A stretch of DNA of 64,000 nucleotides from Luteolibacter algae (GTDB taxonomy: Bacteria > Verrucomicrobiota > Verrucomicrobiia > Verrucomicrobiales > Akkermansiaceae): contig NZ_JBHUIT010000031.1 of NCBI RefSeq assembly GCF_042683045.1, positions 124,001 to 188,000 on the forward strand. The letters are read 5' to 3'. The position numbers and the translations under genes were made by a program. A model generated the notes under the pieces. That model saw only the letters and a list, made by a program, of their open reading frames with translations, searched no databases and had not been told where the DNA came from. How positions within the stretch are numbered: the stretch's first letter is position 1; each line of letters begins with the position of its first letter. Shown here in pieces: positions 1 to 8,788 of the stretch.

Positions 1-776
1 CCATTGTTCTGCCCTACAATGATCCGGAAACGCTCACGAAGCTTTTTGAAGAAAAAGGTGAATCCATCGCGGCGATCATCGTGGAGTCCTATCCCGCAAA
101 TGCAGGGCTGGTATTTCCGAAGGCCGGCTATCTGGAGCTCCTTTCCTCCATTACAAAAAAATATGGGGCTTTGCTGATTTTTGATGAGGTGATGACTGGT
201 TTCCGCCTCGGGAAAGCGGGTGTCCAAGGGCTTGAGAATCTAACTCCGGATCTTTCCTGCTTCGGAAAAGTCATCGGCGGGGGATTGCCGGTTGGGGCAT
301 TTGGCGGACGGGCGGATGTCATGGACATGCTCGCCCCTCTTGGTCCGGTATATCAGGCCGGCACGCTGAGCGGAAATCCCCTCGCAATGGCGGCTGGTCT
401 TGCCCAACTCCGCCAGCTTACCAAGGGCGTGAATGGATCGACCTCCGGGCCAAACGGCTTTGATCGACTGGAAACTCTCGGCCAGCATTTTGAGACAGGT
501 TTGCGTGCACTGATGGAGAAAAAGGGTATCCCACACCGTATCAATCGCGTGGGATCGATGTTCTGTCTCTTCTTCACCGACCGGGAAATCGTCAATGTGG
601 ATGATGTGATGAAACAGGATATGGAACTCTTCAGGAAGTTCTTCTGGGCGTGCCTGGACAAAGGGGTTTACATCGCTCCCAGCCCTTACGAAACCGGTTT
701 CCTGTCGCTTGCCCACAGCGAAGCGGATCTCGATGAGACACTCACGGTTTTCGAGGACGCACTTTCAGAAATCTAA
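1..776 (+). CDS. hemL: Glutamate-1-semialdehyde 2,1-aminomutase, C-terminal part
   Basis: The gene is cut by the window edge; an open frame in phase runs from base 3 to the stop at 774-776. The product isomerises glutamate-1-semialdehyde to 5-aminolevulinate, the C5 entry to tetrapyrrole synthesis, in the cytoplasm. Visible class-III aminotransferase signatures are IVESYPAN, LIFDEVMTGFR (cofactor-contacting Asp) and FGKVIGGGLPVGAFGG, whose Lys would carry PLP, followed by the YQAGTLSGNPLAMAAG segment typical of HemL rather than of other aminotransferases. About 258 residues remain out of the usual roughly 430. The downstream gene is separated by 173 bases holding two inverted repeats. Confidence 0.93.
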   Translation, partial: IVLPYNDPETLTKLFEEKGESIAAIIVESYPANAGLVFPKAGYLELLSSITKKYGALLIFDEVMTGFRLGKAGVQGLENLTPDLSCFGKVIGGGLPVGAFGGRADVMDMLAPLGPVYQAGTLSGNPLAMAAGLAQLRQLTKGVNGSTSGPNGFDRLETLGQHFETGLRALMEKKGIPHRINRVGSMFCLFFTDREIVNVDDVMKQDMELFRKFFWACLDKGVYIAPSPYETGFLSLAHSEADLDETLTVFEDALSEI

Positions 777-836
777 GGCGATTTCCGATCCATGGCTTGA
801 GTAGGGCCGGTGCTGTTTTTTACAGTGGATTTACAG

Positions 837-851
837 ACAGCCCGGGGCTGT
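837..851. promoter_or_regulatory. Perfect 7-1-7 palindrome
   Basis: Arms ACAGCCC and GGGCTGT are separated by one G. It lies 60 bases after hemL and about 100 before the giant exported protein. No T-run follows, so it is more like an operator than a terminator. No cognate regulator is apparent. Confidence 0.35.
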
Positions 852-886
852 CCGTTATGATGACGGGCAGCTCATTTTGTGTAGTT

Positions 887-913
887 ACATCCCTTTTGTT
901 CTGAACGGGATGT
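887..913. promoter_or_regulatory. Inverted repeat ahead of the giant exported protein
   Basis: Arms ACATCCC (887-893) and GGGATGT (907-913) match perfectly with a 13-base loop, ending 36 bases before the start codon at 950. It could be a 5' leader hairpin or a dimeric operator; sequence alone does not separate these. Confidence 0.35.
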
Positions 914-949
914 ATTGCCGGAATTGTTATCCAACCCCCATTCATTGTC

Positions 950-3900
950 ATGAAATCATCATTACTCGTAGTTTTATCGATCATTGTTAATCTTCTCTAC
1001 GCTGGGGTTTGCCATGCCCAGGCGCAGTTCACCGGCCAGTATAATGGTGGGTTGTATGTATCGATTTCCGGTCCGGTGAATACCCCGGAATACGGGGGGC
1101 GGACTGGTGCTGCCATCGATAACGCGGGGAACTTTGTTTTGTTCGGCGGAAAAATCACCGGAGTGGTTGATAATTCCGGTGCGATCACTTTTGACCCGAA
1201 CGATTTCAGCTTCACGACGGGAACCGTGGCTGGCGGAAAGATTGCGGCGGTTTCGACAGTCACACAGCCGACCGGGGCAGTGGTGACGACCCGCCTGGAT
1301 ATGGAACTTTCCACAGGAGTGGCGCCCTCCGGGCCAGTGGGAGAGTTCTTTCTCGATGAAAAGAGATCGCTACCCGCTTTGCCCCCGGAGACTGCAAACG
1401 CGATCACTTTTGGAGATGGAAAATTCGTCCAGGTTGCCCGGAACGGGGTCATCTATGTTTCATCGGACGGCTTGAGCTGGGAGGCTCCTGTTACTCCCAC
1501 CACGCAAAAGCTCAATGATATCGCCTACGGAGACGGCCGTTTTGTTGCGGTGGGAGACGGCGGCACCATTCTCCACTCGACTGATGCGCAGACGTGGGTC
1601 TTGACGACATATCCACGTTCTCCCTTCGCGCCGGCGGCGAATATCCATGGCGTAGCGTTCGGGAACGGTGTGTTTGCAGCAGCGGGGCTGAGCAATCTGA
1701 CTTTGCAATCGGCGGATGGCGTGGCGTGGAATGTGGTAGGGACCGCGGATGCCTACAATAGCTGGTCCGGCCTGGATTTCGCCAATGGCAGGTTTTTCTA
1801 TATGGGGAACCGGCTGGGTGTTCTGGCAGCCCGTTTCATGACATCCACAGACGGGCTCACGTTCACTCCCGTTCAGCAGGCGACTCCGAACAAAGTGCTA
1901 TTGCACCTCAGCTATGCGAATGGTGTCTACATCGCCGCAGGCGGAGCTGGAAACGGAGGGGGGATGCGCTTCACGTCCAATGACGGAAGCGGCGCTGTCG
2001 AGGTGTCCACACCATCTACGATATCTTCAGTAACTACCGATGGCTCACGCTTTATCGCCAGCGGTTATAGCTCGGATTTCACCTCCACCGATGGACTTGC
2101 CTGGACGGTAGTTCCCGGCTCGAAAGGAAAGGGGACAGATGCTGCCTACGGGAACGGCCGGGTGGTTTTTGCCGATACGTTCAGGACATCCACGGACTTG
2201 GTGAACTGGACGGGAGAAGCCCCAAAAACACTTCCAGCGGCGAGCTACCTGAAGGATATCGTCTCGGCAAACGGTATGTTTGTCGGCGTGGGGCCCAACG
2301 GCTCCGTCGTCAGCTATGACGGTCTGGTCTGGGAGGGCAACACCGCGACCAATAATTTGAAAACGCTTACCGCAGGCGGAGATGGATTCTATGCGTTGGG
2401 CGGCACAACCGTTATTGTGAAATCGGGTGACGGCCTGAACTGGGAGCAGGTCGCGACGTTTTCCTCACAGTTGAACGATATCGCCTATGGAGATGATGGT
2501 GTCGTCGCGGTGGGCGATGGGAATTTCCTTGTCCGCTCGACGGATGGGCGGAACTGGACGCAGGTTTTTCCAAGAGAATCTGGAAAACCAAACTATGGGA
2601 AAGTCCTTTACGGAAACGGAACGTGGTTGGCTTTCCAGCTGAATGGGAAACACCGGCGTTCCACAGACGGAGGGCGGACCTGGACTCCCGAGGAAACCTC
2701 TCCGCAAGGGGTCAGTGATGTAGAATTTTACGACGGGCAATTTGTTGCGCTTGGTAGAAATTCTTCCGTGCTGACATCGATGGATGGGATCACCTGGTCC
2801 GTTGCCCGGCCGCAGACCACCACTTCCTCGACTTATACGTTCATTGATCGGGCCGGCGGTAAATGGATCATCGGCGGAGTGGGGCAGCCGCTGAGCTCTT
2901 CGGATCTGATTAATTGGACAGTAGAAAATGACCGGTTCCAGCGGAACTACGTGGCTGTGGCAAGCGTCGGGCCGAATGTGGTCTTCCTGGCCGATCAAGC
3001 GGGAGAAATATTTCACTCCCGGCTTGTTTCAAATATCCTGCCGCTTGCAGCGATATCTCCGGCTGATCCCGTAGTTGCCGTAGGCGGACAGCTGAATCTG
3101 AACGGATCTTTTATAGGTAGCAATCTTACCTACCAATGGTTCCGCACGGGAGTGCCTTTGCGCAATGACGGACGCATCAGTGGAGCCGATACTCCCAATC
3201 TAACGATCACCGGTCTAAGCGGATTTGATGCGGGAAAATACACGTTGCGCGCTACCTCGGGGGCAAACGAGGCCTTCACGGTTCCCGCAAAAGTCGTTCT
3301 GCCGGATCTGGCGAAGATCACCAAGCAGCCGGTGACCATCGATACCTATCCCGGTTTTACCGAGACCTTAGCCATCGAGGCGACGGCAACTGCCAGTGCA
3401 CCGATCACCGCCTACCAGTGGCGCAAGGACGGGGTGGCAATACCTGGCGCAGGTAGTGCGACGCTTCAGCTCACCAATATTTCTGCCGCCGATGTCGCGA
3501 GTTACGATTGTGCGGTGACCACGGCGGGAGGAACGGTTATAAGCCGGGCTGCTACCCTCAATCTCTCCCTGGAATTCCCGGCGAACGTGATTACAGAGAA
3601 CCCTTCGGCGCCCGCCCGGGTCCGCAAAGCAGACGATGCCACACGGATCGATCTGAACAATGGATTCTATATCCGCTACAATAGTGGCTGGAAGCGCTAC
3701 TCCAGCACGACCAACCAGTGGGATCGCGATTGGGTCGCGCCGATCAGTGGTTTCGGCGGAAATAACTACAAACTGCCGGGCGGTAATATCGTGTTGATGC
3801 GCGATAAGTTCCCGAATGTTTCGCCTCTCCAGGAAAGCGGCTACTCAGTGATGCGTCCCGATGGATCGGCGGCTGAATTCTATCCGATGTTGAAAAACGG

Positions 3901-5281
3901 TTCTCCGCAGAATATTTTGCCAAAGCTGCTCTTCACGAGAAATTATGTCTGGATCGCAGGCGATTTTGATACCATCGCGGGCCATACCACTCACCGTCTT
4001 GCCCGGCTCAATCCTGATGGAACGGTGGATACCACCTTTTCGCTCACCGATACATCCCTTGCTGTGCCGACCTGGATCTGGGATGATACGGACGGCGGAA
4101 TTCTGCTTGGCGTGCCGAACCCAACCAGACCTGCCCTGCACAAAGCCTACGCCGATGGATCTCCTGATACCGCATTCTTCCAGGTCTCCCGTGGCGCGAA
4201 CTTGAGCTGGAATCTCAATGGCCTGGCGATCGCGAAGAACGGTGATCTACTCATCGTTGGGGAGTTGTTTTACTTCAACAACTCCTACGGAAAAGGATTC
4301 TACCGCTTCACCCGCAGCGGGGCATTTTCATCGCTCCCTCTTACACAATACGATCTCAATTCGATCAATTTCCAACAATTGGATGACGGGCGGATGGTTT
4401 TGATCGCCAAGCCGGCGGGGAACAATATCTATCGCGCCTACCAGCTGAGTGAGACAGGTGGCAGCAAGGTGATCCGGACATATCCCTATAATTCTCCAAT
4501 CAATTATGAGCTAACGCCAATCCCGCTGCAGCCGCATAACACCGCGGGAATATTTGGCACCAATACGGTGGAACTCACTGGAGTGGGTAGCGCAGCTACG
4601 TTAACCATCGTATCCCAGCCCCAGGATCAGGTCATCCTCGCCGGGCAGCCGGTTACCCTTTCTGTCGCCGCGACAGGGACCTTCCCGATGACTTATCAAT
4701 GGCGTAGAAATGGGGTGAACATCGCGGGTGCCACAGGGCCCATCCTGCCCCTGGGCTTCTCCGAGTTTGCCAACCTTGGCGGAAATTACACCGTGGTGGT
4801 CACCGATGCTTCCGGCACGGTCACCAGTCGCGCGGCGGTCGTCACCGATCTTGGCGGCGGGGCCCGCTCCAACATCGTGGTCCGGGATGGCTTCGAGGAT
4901 TGGGCGTTGCAGAATAGTATTCCAGTAAATGAGGCGGGGGCAAACGACGATCCAGACAAGGATGGTGTCCCCAATTTGCTCGAATACATCACAGGCAGTA
5001 ACCCCACTGGATCTTCCACCATCTCGACTCCAGTCTCGTTTGTCACAGTAGGCGCGGAGTCTTATCAAACCATCTCCATCGTAAGACGGAAAAACCTCAC
5101 CGGGGTGACAATGGGAGCCGAGTCCTCCACGGATATGTTCCGCACCGCACCGGTTCCAGCGATCGAGCACGGGATGCCGGAAGACCTGGGAGACGGCTTT
5201 GAACGAATCACCTATCGCTCAACGGTTCCAGTCAGCGCCAGCCCGAGGGGGTTCATTAGAATCACCGCAAGCACCAACTAA
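950..5281 (+). CDS. Giant exported protein with BNR-like repeats and Ig-like domains
   Basis: The 1443-residue product begins with a Sec signal peptide (hydrophobic core LLVVLSIIVNLLYAGV, cleavage near HAQA). Residues about 160-690 hold roughly a dozen copies of an S-x-D-G-x-x-W type motif (SSDGLSW, SADGVAW, STDGLAW, SGDGLNW, STDGRNW, SMDGITW), as in BNR or photosystem-II-stability-like beta-propellers. Ig-like modules with a YQW core follow near residues 726, 820 and 1247, and between the last two there is a Delta-60-like stretch (RLARLNPDGTVDTTF). Near 1333 an Asp-rich DDPDKDGVPNLLEYITG segment looks like a calcium-type C-terminal module common in verrucomicrobial exported proteins. It is probably a cell-surface or secreted adhesion or recognition protein; no enzymatic motif was recognised. 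It is transcribed alone. Confidence 0.85.
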   Translation: MKSSLLVVLSIIVNLLYAGVCHAQAQFTGQYNGGLYVSISGPVNTPEYGGRTGAAIDNAGNFVLFGGKITGVVDNSGAITFDPNDFSFTTGTVAGGKIAAVSTVTQPTGAVVTTRLDMELSTGVAPSGPVGEFFLDEKRSLPALPPETANAITFGDGKFVQVARNGVIYVSSDGLSWEAPVTPTTQKLNDIAYGDGRFVAVGDGGTILHSTDAQTWVLTTYPRSPFAPAANIHGVAFGNGVFAAAGLSNLTLQSADGVAWNVVGTADAYNSWSGLDFANGRFFYMGNRLGVLAARFMTSTDGLTFTPVQQATPNKVLLHLSYANGVYIAAGGAGNGGGMRFTSNDGSGAVEVSTPSTISSVTTDGSRFIASGYSSDFTSTDGLAWTVVPGSKGKGTDAAYGNGRVVFADTFRTSTDLVNWTGEAPKTLPAASYLKDIVSANGMFVGVGPNGSVVSYDGLVWEGNTATNNLKTLTAGGDGFYALGGTTVIVKSGDGLNWEQVATFSSQLNDIAYGDDGVVAVGDGNFLVRSTDGRNWTQVFPRESGKPNYGKVLYGNGTWLAFQLNGKHRRSTDGGRTWTPEETSPQGVSDVEFYDGQFVALGRNSSVLTSMDGITWSVARPQTTTSSTYTFIDRAGGKWIIGGVGQPLSSSDLINWTVENDRFQRNYVAVASVGPNVVFLADQAGEIFHSRLVSNILPLAAISPADPVVAVGGQLNLNGSFIGSNLTYQWFRTGVPLRNDGRISGADTPNLTITGLSGFDAGKYTLRATSGANEAFTVPAKVVLPDLAKITKQPVTIDTYPGFTETLAIEATATASAPITAYQWRKDGVAIPGAGSATLQLTNISAADVASYDCAVTTAGGTVISRAATLNLSLEFPANVITENPSAPARVRKADDATRIDLNNGFYIRYNSGWKRYSSTTNQWDRDWVAPISGFGGNNYKLPGGNIVLMRDKFPNVSPLQESGYSVMRPDGSAAEFYPMLKNGSPQNILPKLLFTRNYVWIAGDFDTIAGHTTHRLARLNPDGTVDTTFSLTDTSLAVPTWIWDDTDGGILLGVPNPTRPALHKAYADGSPDTAFFQVSRGANLSWNLNGLAIAKNGDLLIVGELFYFNNSYGKGFYRFTRSGAFSSLPLTQYDLNSINFQQLDDGRMVLIAKPAGNNIYRAYQLSETGGSKVIRTYPYNSPINYELTPIPLQPHNTAGIFGTNTVELTGVGSAATLTIVSQPQDQVILAGQPVTLSVAATGTFPMTYQWRRNGVNIAGATGPILPLGFSEFANLGGNYTVVVTDASGTVTSRAAVVTDLGGGARSNIVVRDGFEDWALQNSIPVNEAGANDDPDKDGVPNLLEYITGSNPTGSSTISTPVSFVTVGAESYQTISIVRRKNLTGVTMGAESSTDMFRTAPVPAIEHGMPEDLGDGFERITYRSTVPVSASPRGFIRITASTN

Positions 5282-5468
5282 ACTAACGAGAGGGTCTAAA
5301 ATTGGATTCACGCTGTTCAGTGGCGGCCGATATTTCTCTTCCTCCACTGAATGAGTGCCGCTCATTCTCGGAATAGAAGGTCCTAAGGAGAAGGCTGTCG
5401 CCTCTAGAGCTGCTAAGCCCTTGGATAGCCAGATATAAAAAATGAGCGCGATATGGAGGAAGTCTGGA

Positions 5469-5960
5469 TCAAATCGGAGTTTTACCCGTCTTTGGTTGAA
5501 GTATCTTAGTGTAATTCTCAATATCGGACAGCTTTTGAACTAATATTTCCGAGACTTTTGAAAATAGAGCAAATGCTTGGGCGATTGGTGGAGCAGAAAA
5601 AGTTTCTATCGATACCAAAGGAAACGTTTTATCTGAACCACATAAGCGCATGTGACTAATGTCGGTATGAGCTAATATCTTATGACGATAATGGAAAATC
5701 TGCGAATGAAGTTCCTGAAATTCATTAGGGACCACTTCATTACTTAGCCCTCTCTCCATCTTTTTGTCGGTATTTTCGAACCTCATGAAAGGGCTACAAT
5801 AGGAAACAATACTAAAATTGTAGGCTGCGAACCAAGTGACTTTTGTCGCATAGCAGCTCGGGTCAGGTGGGTTATCAATCAGCGTTCTGGCGATATAAGC
5901 TGCTTGGTCGGTTTTCCAAACCGCTTGCGAATAAAAAAGCCAAGTTTGATTTGGTGTCAT
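5469..5960 (-). CDS. Hypothetical HEPN-like protein in an AT-rich patch
   Basis: The ORF is 163 residues from the ATG at 5960; an in-frame ATG at 6014 would add 18 residues of unconvincing, Cys-rich sequence. I do not recognise the family with confidence. The middle of the protein is predicted helical and holds HYRHKILAHTD, which fits the R-x(4-6)-H motif of HEPN-fold proteins, many of which are RNases or toxin-antitoxin and abortive-infection components. Base composition is visibly more AT-rich than its neighbours, suggesting recent acquisition. No partner gene is adjacent. The 187 bases downstream and the 289 bases upstream (5961-6249) contain nothing I can support. Confidence 0.55.
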   Translation of the reverse strand: MTPNQTWLFYSQAVWKTDQAAYIARTLIDNPPDPSCYATKVTWFAAYNFSIVSYCSPFMRFENTDKKMERGLSNEVVPNEFQELHSQIFHYRHKILAHTDISHMRLCGSDKTFPLVSIETFSAPPIAQAFALFSKVSEILVQKLSDIENYTKILQPKTGKTPI

Positions 5961-6249
5961 ATCAGAGCATAAAAGGCACTGGATCATGCAGCAAAGCTCA
6001 ATTTTCGACTCCAATCACCGAGGATTTTTCTTTTAGGAGTCTAGGTAGCAAGGCTTTGAAGGCTCCCTGTCCTGCAAATCAACCGGGCAGCTGATGGAAA
6101 ATTCGTTCGCGGAATTTGCCAATCGCTCGTGCATACGAAACGACAAGCGATGGTTATTCAACATCTGGACGATTAGACCTAAATCCAAAGCCTTACTGAT
6201 TCGCCTGGATGCGAGGCAATTTCGCGAATGGTCGGTCCGCGGTTGCGGG

Positions 6250-7671
6250 CTAGTCGTGTTTCTTTTTGCCGGTGCTTTTCTTCGGTGAAATCCGCTCTTC
6301 CGGGATGAACTTTTTCAGCTCTTCCTTGATTTTCATATACTCGGGATTGTCCGCTAGATTTGTCCACTCCTGGGGATCTTTTGAGTGATCATAGAGCTCC
6401 TCACGTCCGTTGGTGTTCTGAATATAGCGCCAGCGCTCGTTTCTAAGGCTCCAGCCATGCGAGGCACTGGTTAGCGACGGATAATTCCATCCGGTTTCCG
6501 GGTTTTTCAGCACGGGGACGAAGCTGCGTCCCGCAAGCCCATCTTTTGGAGGAAGTCCCGCAAGATCGATCAAAGTAGGATATAGGTCGATGAGGTTGAC
6601 AGGTCGCTCGGTGCGACCCGGTGCCAGGCCCGGAGCTTTAACGATGAAGGGCATCCGTGCAGTTTCCTCCCAGAGCGTGCTTTTCTTGAACCGGAGTTTC
6701 TCGCCGACGTGCCAGCCGTGATCGCTCCAGAGAACGACGATGGTGTTATCCTTGTAGGGGCTCTTTTCAAGAGCGTCCAGGATCACGCCCACGCAATCGT
6801 CCGCATAGGCGATGTTTGCGAGGTAGGCCCATGTGAGCTCTTTGAGGAGATTGTGCTTTTTAGCGTATTCGTATTCTTCGGAAGGGCCACCGCCCGGGAT
6901 ATCGGAAAAATCATCTTCCTTGATTTTCGGCAGCTCCGTGGTCTCCAGATCAAAACGGGCGTAATATTCTGCAGGCACAGTCCATGGCAGATGGGGGCGG
7001 AAGATTCCGCAGGCGAGGAAGAAAGGCTTTGGAGTTTCCTGTCCGGCAGAGTCGGTAAGCCACTGGGCGGCCCAGAGTGCGTTCTGGTAGTCCAAGGTAG
7101 TTTCCTTAGGTTGCATGGTGGATTTCCAAGCGATGCGGGGCTTCTGGACGAAGTCGAGTCCGTTGTCGATGTTGAGATCCTTGTAGGGTGACATGTCTGT
7201 CAGCTGGTCCGGCGGGATCTCGATCTTGTCCTTTTTCTGATCGCTCATGATGTCCCAGGATTGGGGATCGTCTCCGGCATTATGGAAAATTTTTCCCCGG
7301 ACCATCGAGGTGTAGCCGTGATTGCTGAAGTAGCGTGGGATCATCACCGCATCTTTGAGGATGGGATTTTTGCGCAAATTCTGGCTATTGCTGTAGAGGC
7401 CTGAAAGGTAGGGAGGAATGCCGCTCATGAGAGCCGCGCGGGACGGATTGCAGGCAGTTCCGGAGCATTGGGCATTTTCAAAAACCATGCCCTGGGCTGC
7501 GAGCCGATCCAGATTGGGCGTTTTTGCCTGCGGGTGCCCGCCTAGAAAACCGACCCAATCGTTCAGATCGTCGATGGCGATCATGAGCACGTTCGGGGTC
7601 TTTTCCTCACTGAAGGCGGCCGTGGGAACTAAAGTGGATACGGCGATGCCGCAGATGAGACTGAGTTTCAT
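6250..7671 (-). CDS. Secreted family S1 sulfatase
   Basis: A formylglycine-dependent sulfatase of 473 residues, resembling iduronate-2-sulfatase-like members of family S1. I chose the ATG at 7671 because it opens directly on a signal peptide (MKLSLICGIAVSTLVPTAAF); an upstream in-frame ATG at 7782 would bury it. Metal-binding D34-D35 lie in MIAIDDLNDW, and C74 in CNPSR (C-x-P-S-R) is the residue converted to formylglycine. A later DHGWHVGEK segment supplies further active-site residues. It sits divergently next to the agar pathway genes, so a sulfated galactan such as porphyran or agaropectin is a sensible substrate; that is inference. A formylglycine-generating enzyme gene is not in the window. 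Confidence 0.9.
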   Translation of the reverse strand: MKLSLICGIAVSTLVPTAAFSEEKTPNVLMIAIDDLNDWVGFLGGHPQAKTPNLDRLAAQGMVFENAQCSGTACNPSRAALMSGIPPYLSGLYSNSQNLRKNPILKDAVMIPRYFSNHGYTSMVRGKIFHNAGDDPQSWDIMSDQKKDKIEIPPDQLTDMSPYKDLNIDNGLDFVQKPRIAWKSTMQPKETTLDYQNALWAAQWLTDSAGQETPKPFFLACGIFRPHLPWTVPAEYYARFDLETTELPKIKEDDFSDIPGGGPSEEYEYAKKHNLLKELTWAYLANIAYADDCVGVILDALEKSPYKDNTIVVLWSDHGWHVGEKLRFKKSTLWEETARMPFIVKAPGLAPGRTERPVNLIDLYPTLIDLAGLPPKDGLAGRSFVPVLKNPETGWNYPSLTSASHGWSLRNERWRYIQNTNGREELYDHSKDPQEWTNLADNPEYMKIKEELKKFIPEERISPKKSTGKKKHD

Positions 7672-7753
7672 AACTAATTTTCGAAGAGCCCATCCTAGAT
7701 TAGGACAACGAAAAATCCGAGAGATAAAGGTGATCTTTCTGATGTGCGGATAC

Positions 7754-7779
7754 ACGTTTTCTGATATACGAGAAAACGT
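7754..7779. promoter_or_regulatory. Perfect 9-bp inverted repeat between sulfatase and eda
   Basis: Arms ACGTTTTCT (7754-7762) and AGAAAACGT (7771-7779) flank eight bases. It lies in the 217-base divergent region between the sulfatase start and the aldolase start, so one bound regulator could affect both genes. A smaller repeat TCCTA-GAT-TAGGA is at 7693-7705. The A/T-rich, CG-containing arms resemble LacI-type operators, but no LacI gene is adjacent. Confidence 0.45.
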
Positions 7780-7888
7780 CATGAATTTGCTAGGCTGGCA
7801 GCCTCCGGCTACCTAAGGTGCCGCCACATGCCAGAGCGGAAATGCCCTGAAGCTTTTTCAAAATTAGAATCACCAAAGAATATTCATT

Positions 7889-8554
7889 ATGGAATCCAAA
7901 ATCCCTGCAAACGTTCGTGACCGTATCGAAAAGTGCGGAGTTGTAGCCGTGCTCGTTATCGACGACGCGAAACATGCCGTGCCCCTTGCTAAAGCGCTTC
8001 TGGCAGGTGGAGTGGATGTGATGGAACTCACTCTGCGCACTCCGGCCGCGATCGGGGCGCTCAAGGAAGTCGTCCAGCATGTCCCGGAAATGCTGGCGGG
8101 AATCGGGACGATTTTGACCACCGAGCAGGTCGATGAGGTCGTGGCCGCAGGAGCGGCTTTCGGAGTTGCTCCGGGTTTGAATCCACGTGTCGTGAAGTAT
8201 GCGGAAGAGAAGGGACTGCCATTCGCCCCGGGGATACTCACTCCCTCCGATGTGGAACTTGCTCTGGAACTCGGCTGCCGTGAGATGAAGTTTTTCCCGG
8301 CAGAGCCAAGCGGAGGTTTGAAATATCTTTCCAGCATCAAAGCTCCATATGCTCATCTCGGAGTAAAATTCATTCCACTCGGCGGGTTGAATATTGAGAA
8401 TATGGGAAGCTATATTGCGGATTCTTCGGTAGCTGCGATTGGCGGCTCCTGGCTGGCTCCTGCGAAATTGATCAATGCGGAGGATTGGGAAGCGATCACC
8501 GCCAATGCGGCTGCGGCCCGCAAAGTGATCGATGAGGTCCGGGCCGCCAAATAA
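7889..8554 (+). CDS. eda: 2-keto-3-deoxy-6-phosphogluconate/galactonate aldolase
   Basis: A class I aldolase of 221 residues, a normal length for the KDPG/KHG aldolase family. It cleaves 2-keto-3-deoxy-6-phospho-hexonates to pyruvate and glyceraldehyde 3-phosphate. E46 in MELTLRT and the Schiff-base lysine K134 in REMKFFPAE are both present, as is the phosphate-binding PLGGLN segment. It is the last step of the anhydrogalactose route encoded downstream. It is transcribed as a single gene, ending at a clear terminator before the gntR promoter. Stereo-preference (gluco or galacto) cannot be read from sequence. Confidence 0.92.
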   Translation: MESKIPANVRDRIEKCGVVAVLVIDDAKHAVPLAKALLAGGVDVMELTLRTPAAIGALKEVVQHVPEMLAGIGTILTTEQVDEVVAAGAAFGVAPGLNPRVVKYAEEKGLPFAPGILTPSDVELALELGCREMKFFPAEPSGGLKYLSSIKAPYAHLGVKFIPLGGLNIENMGSYIADSSVAAIGGSWLAPAKLINAEDWEAITANAAAARKVIDEVRAAK

Positions 8555-8627
8555 TTCAACCACGATCTATTATAGGAGACTTTTAAAGTTTCCTACCCCC
8601 AGGTCATTGTCTCCGGGGAAATTTCCA

Positions 8628-8656
8628 ACGCATCGGTTAACCGGTGCGTTTTTTTT
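8628..8656 (+). terminator. Rho-independent terminator after eda
   Basis: The stem ACGCATCGG / CCGGTGCGT has one G-T wobble, a TTAA loop and a following run of eight T. It separates the aldolase from the gntR-led operon. Confidence 0.85.
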
Positions 8657-8714
8657 GTGACTGCACACATGGCATACAGCCGATCAGCGATTTTAAAAAT
8701 TGACGAACCCGGCG

Positions 8715-8728
8715 AATTGTTGACAATT
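8715..8728. promoter_or_regulatory. Candidate GntR operator at the gntR promoter
   Basis: AATTGT-TG-ACAATT is a 14-bp palindrome that overlaps the -35 hexamer of the gntR promoter. Its core TTGTTGACAA recurs at 20108-20117 upstream of a GH117 gene. FadR-type GntR proteins usually bind short palindromes of this shape, so autoregulation is plausible. Confidence 0.55.
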
Positions 8729-8748
8729 TCCAAAACATTGAAAATAAT
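8720..8748 (+). promoter_or_regulatory. Sigma-70-like promoter of gntR
   Basis: TTGACA (8720-8725), a 17-base spacer and AATAAT (8743-8748, five of six consensus positions) precede the gntR start by 40 bases. It would drive gntR and possibly the catabolic operon behind it. Confidence 0.6.
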
Positions 8749-8788
8749 TAGTTTCTAGTTCGCTAGATGCCCGTGGTAAATACGCTCC

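Noticed and set aside
6094..6288. Small plus-strand ORF of 64 codons
   Set aside because: It overlaps the sulfatase 3' end, has no coding character and no recognisable start context.
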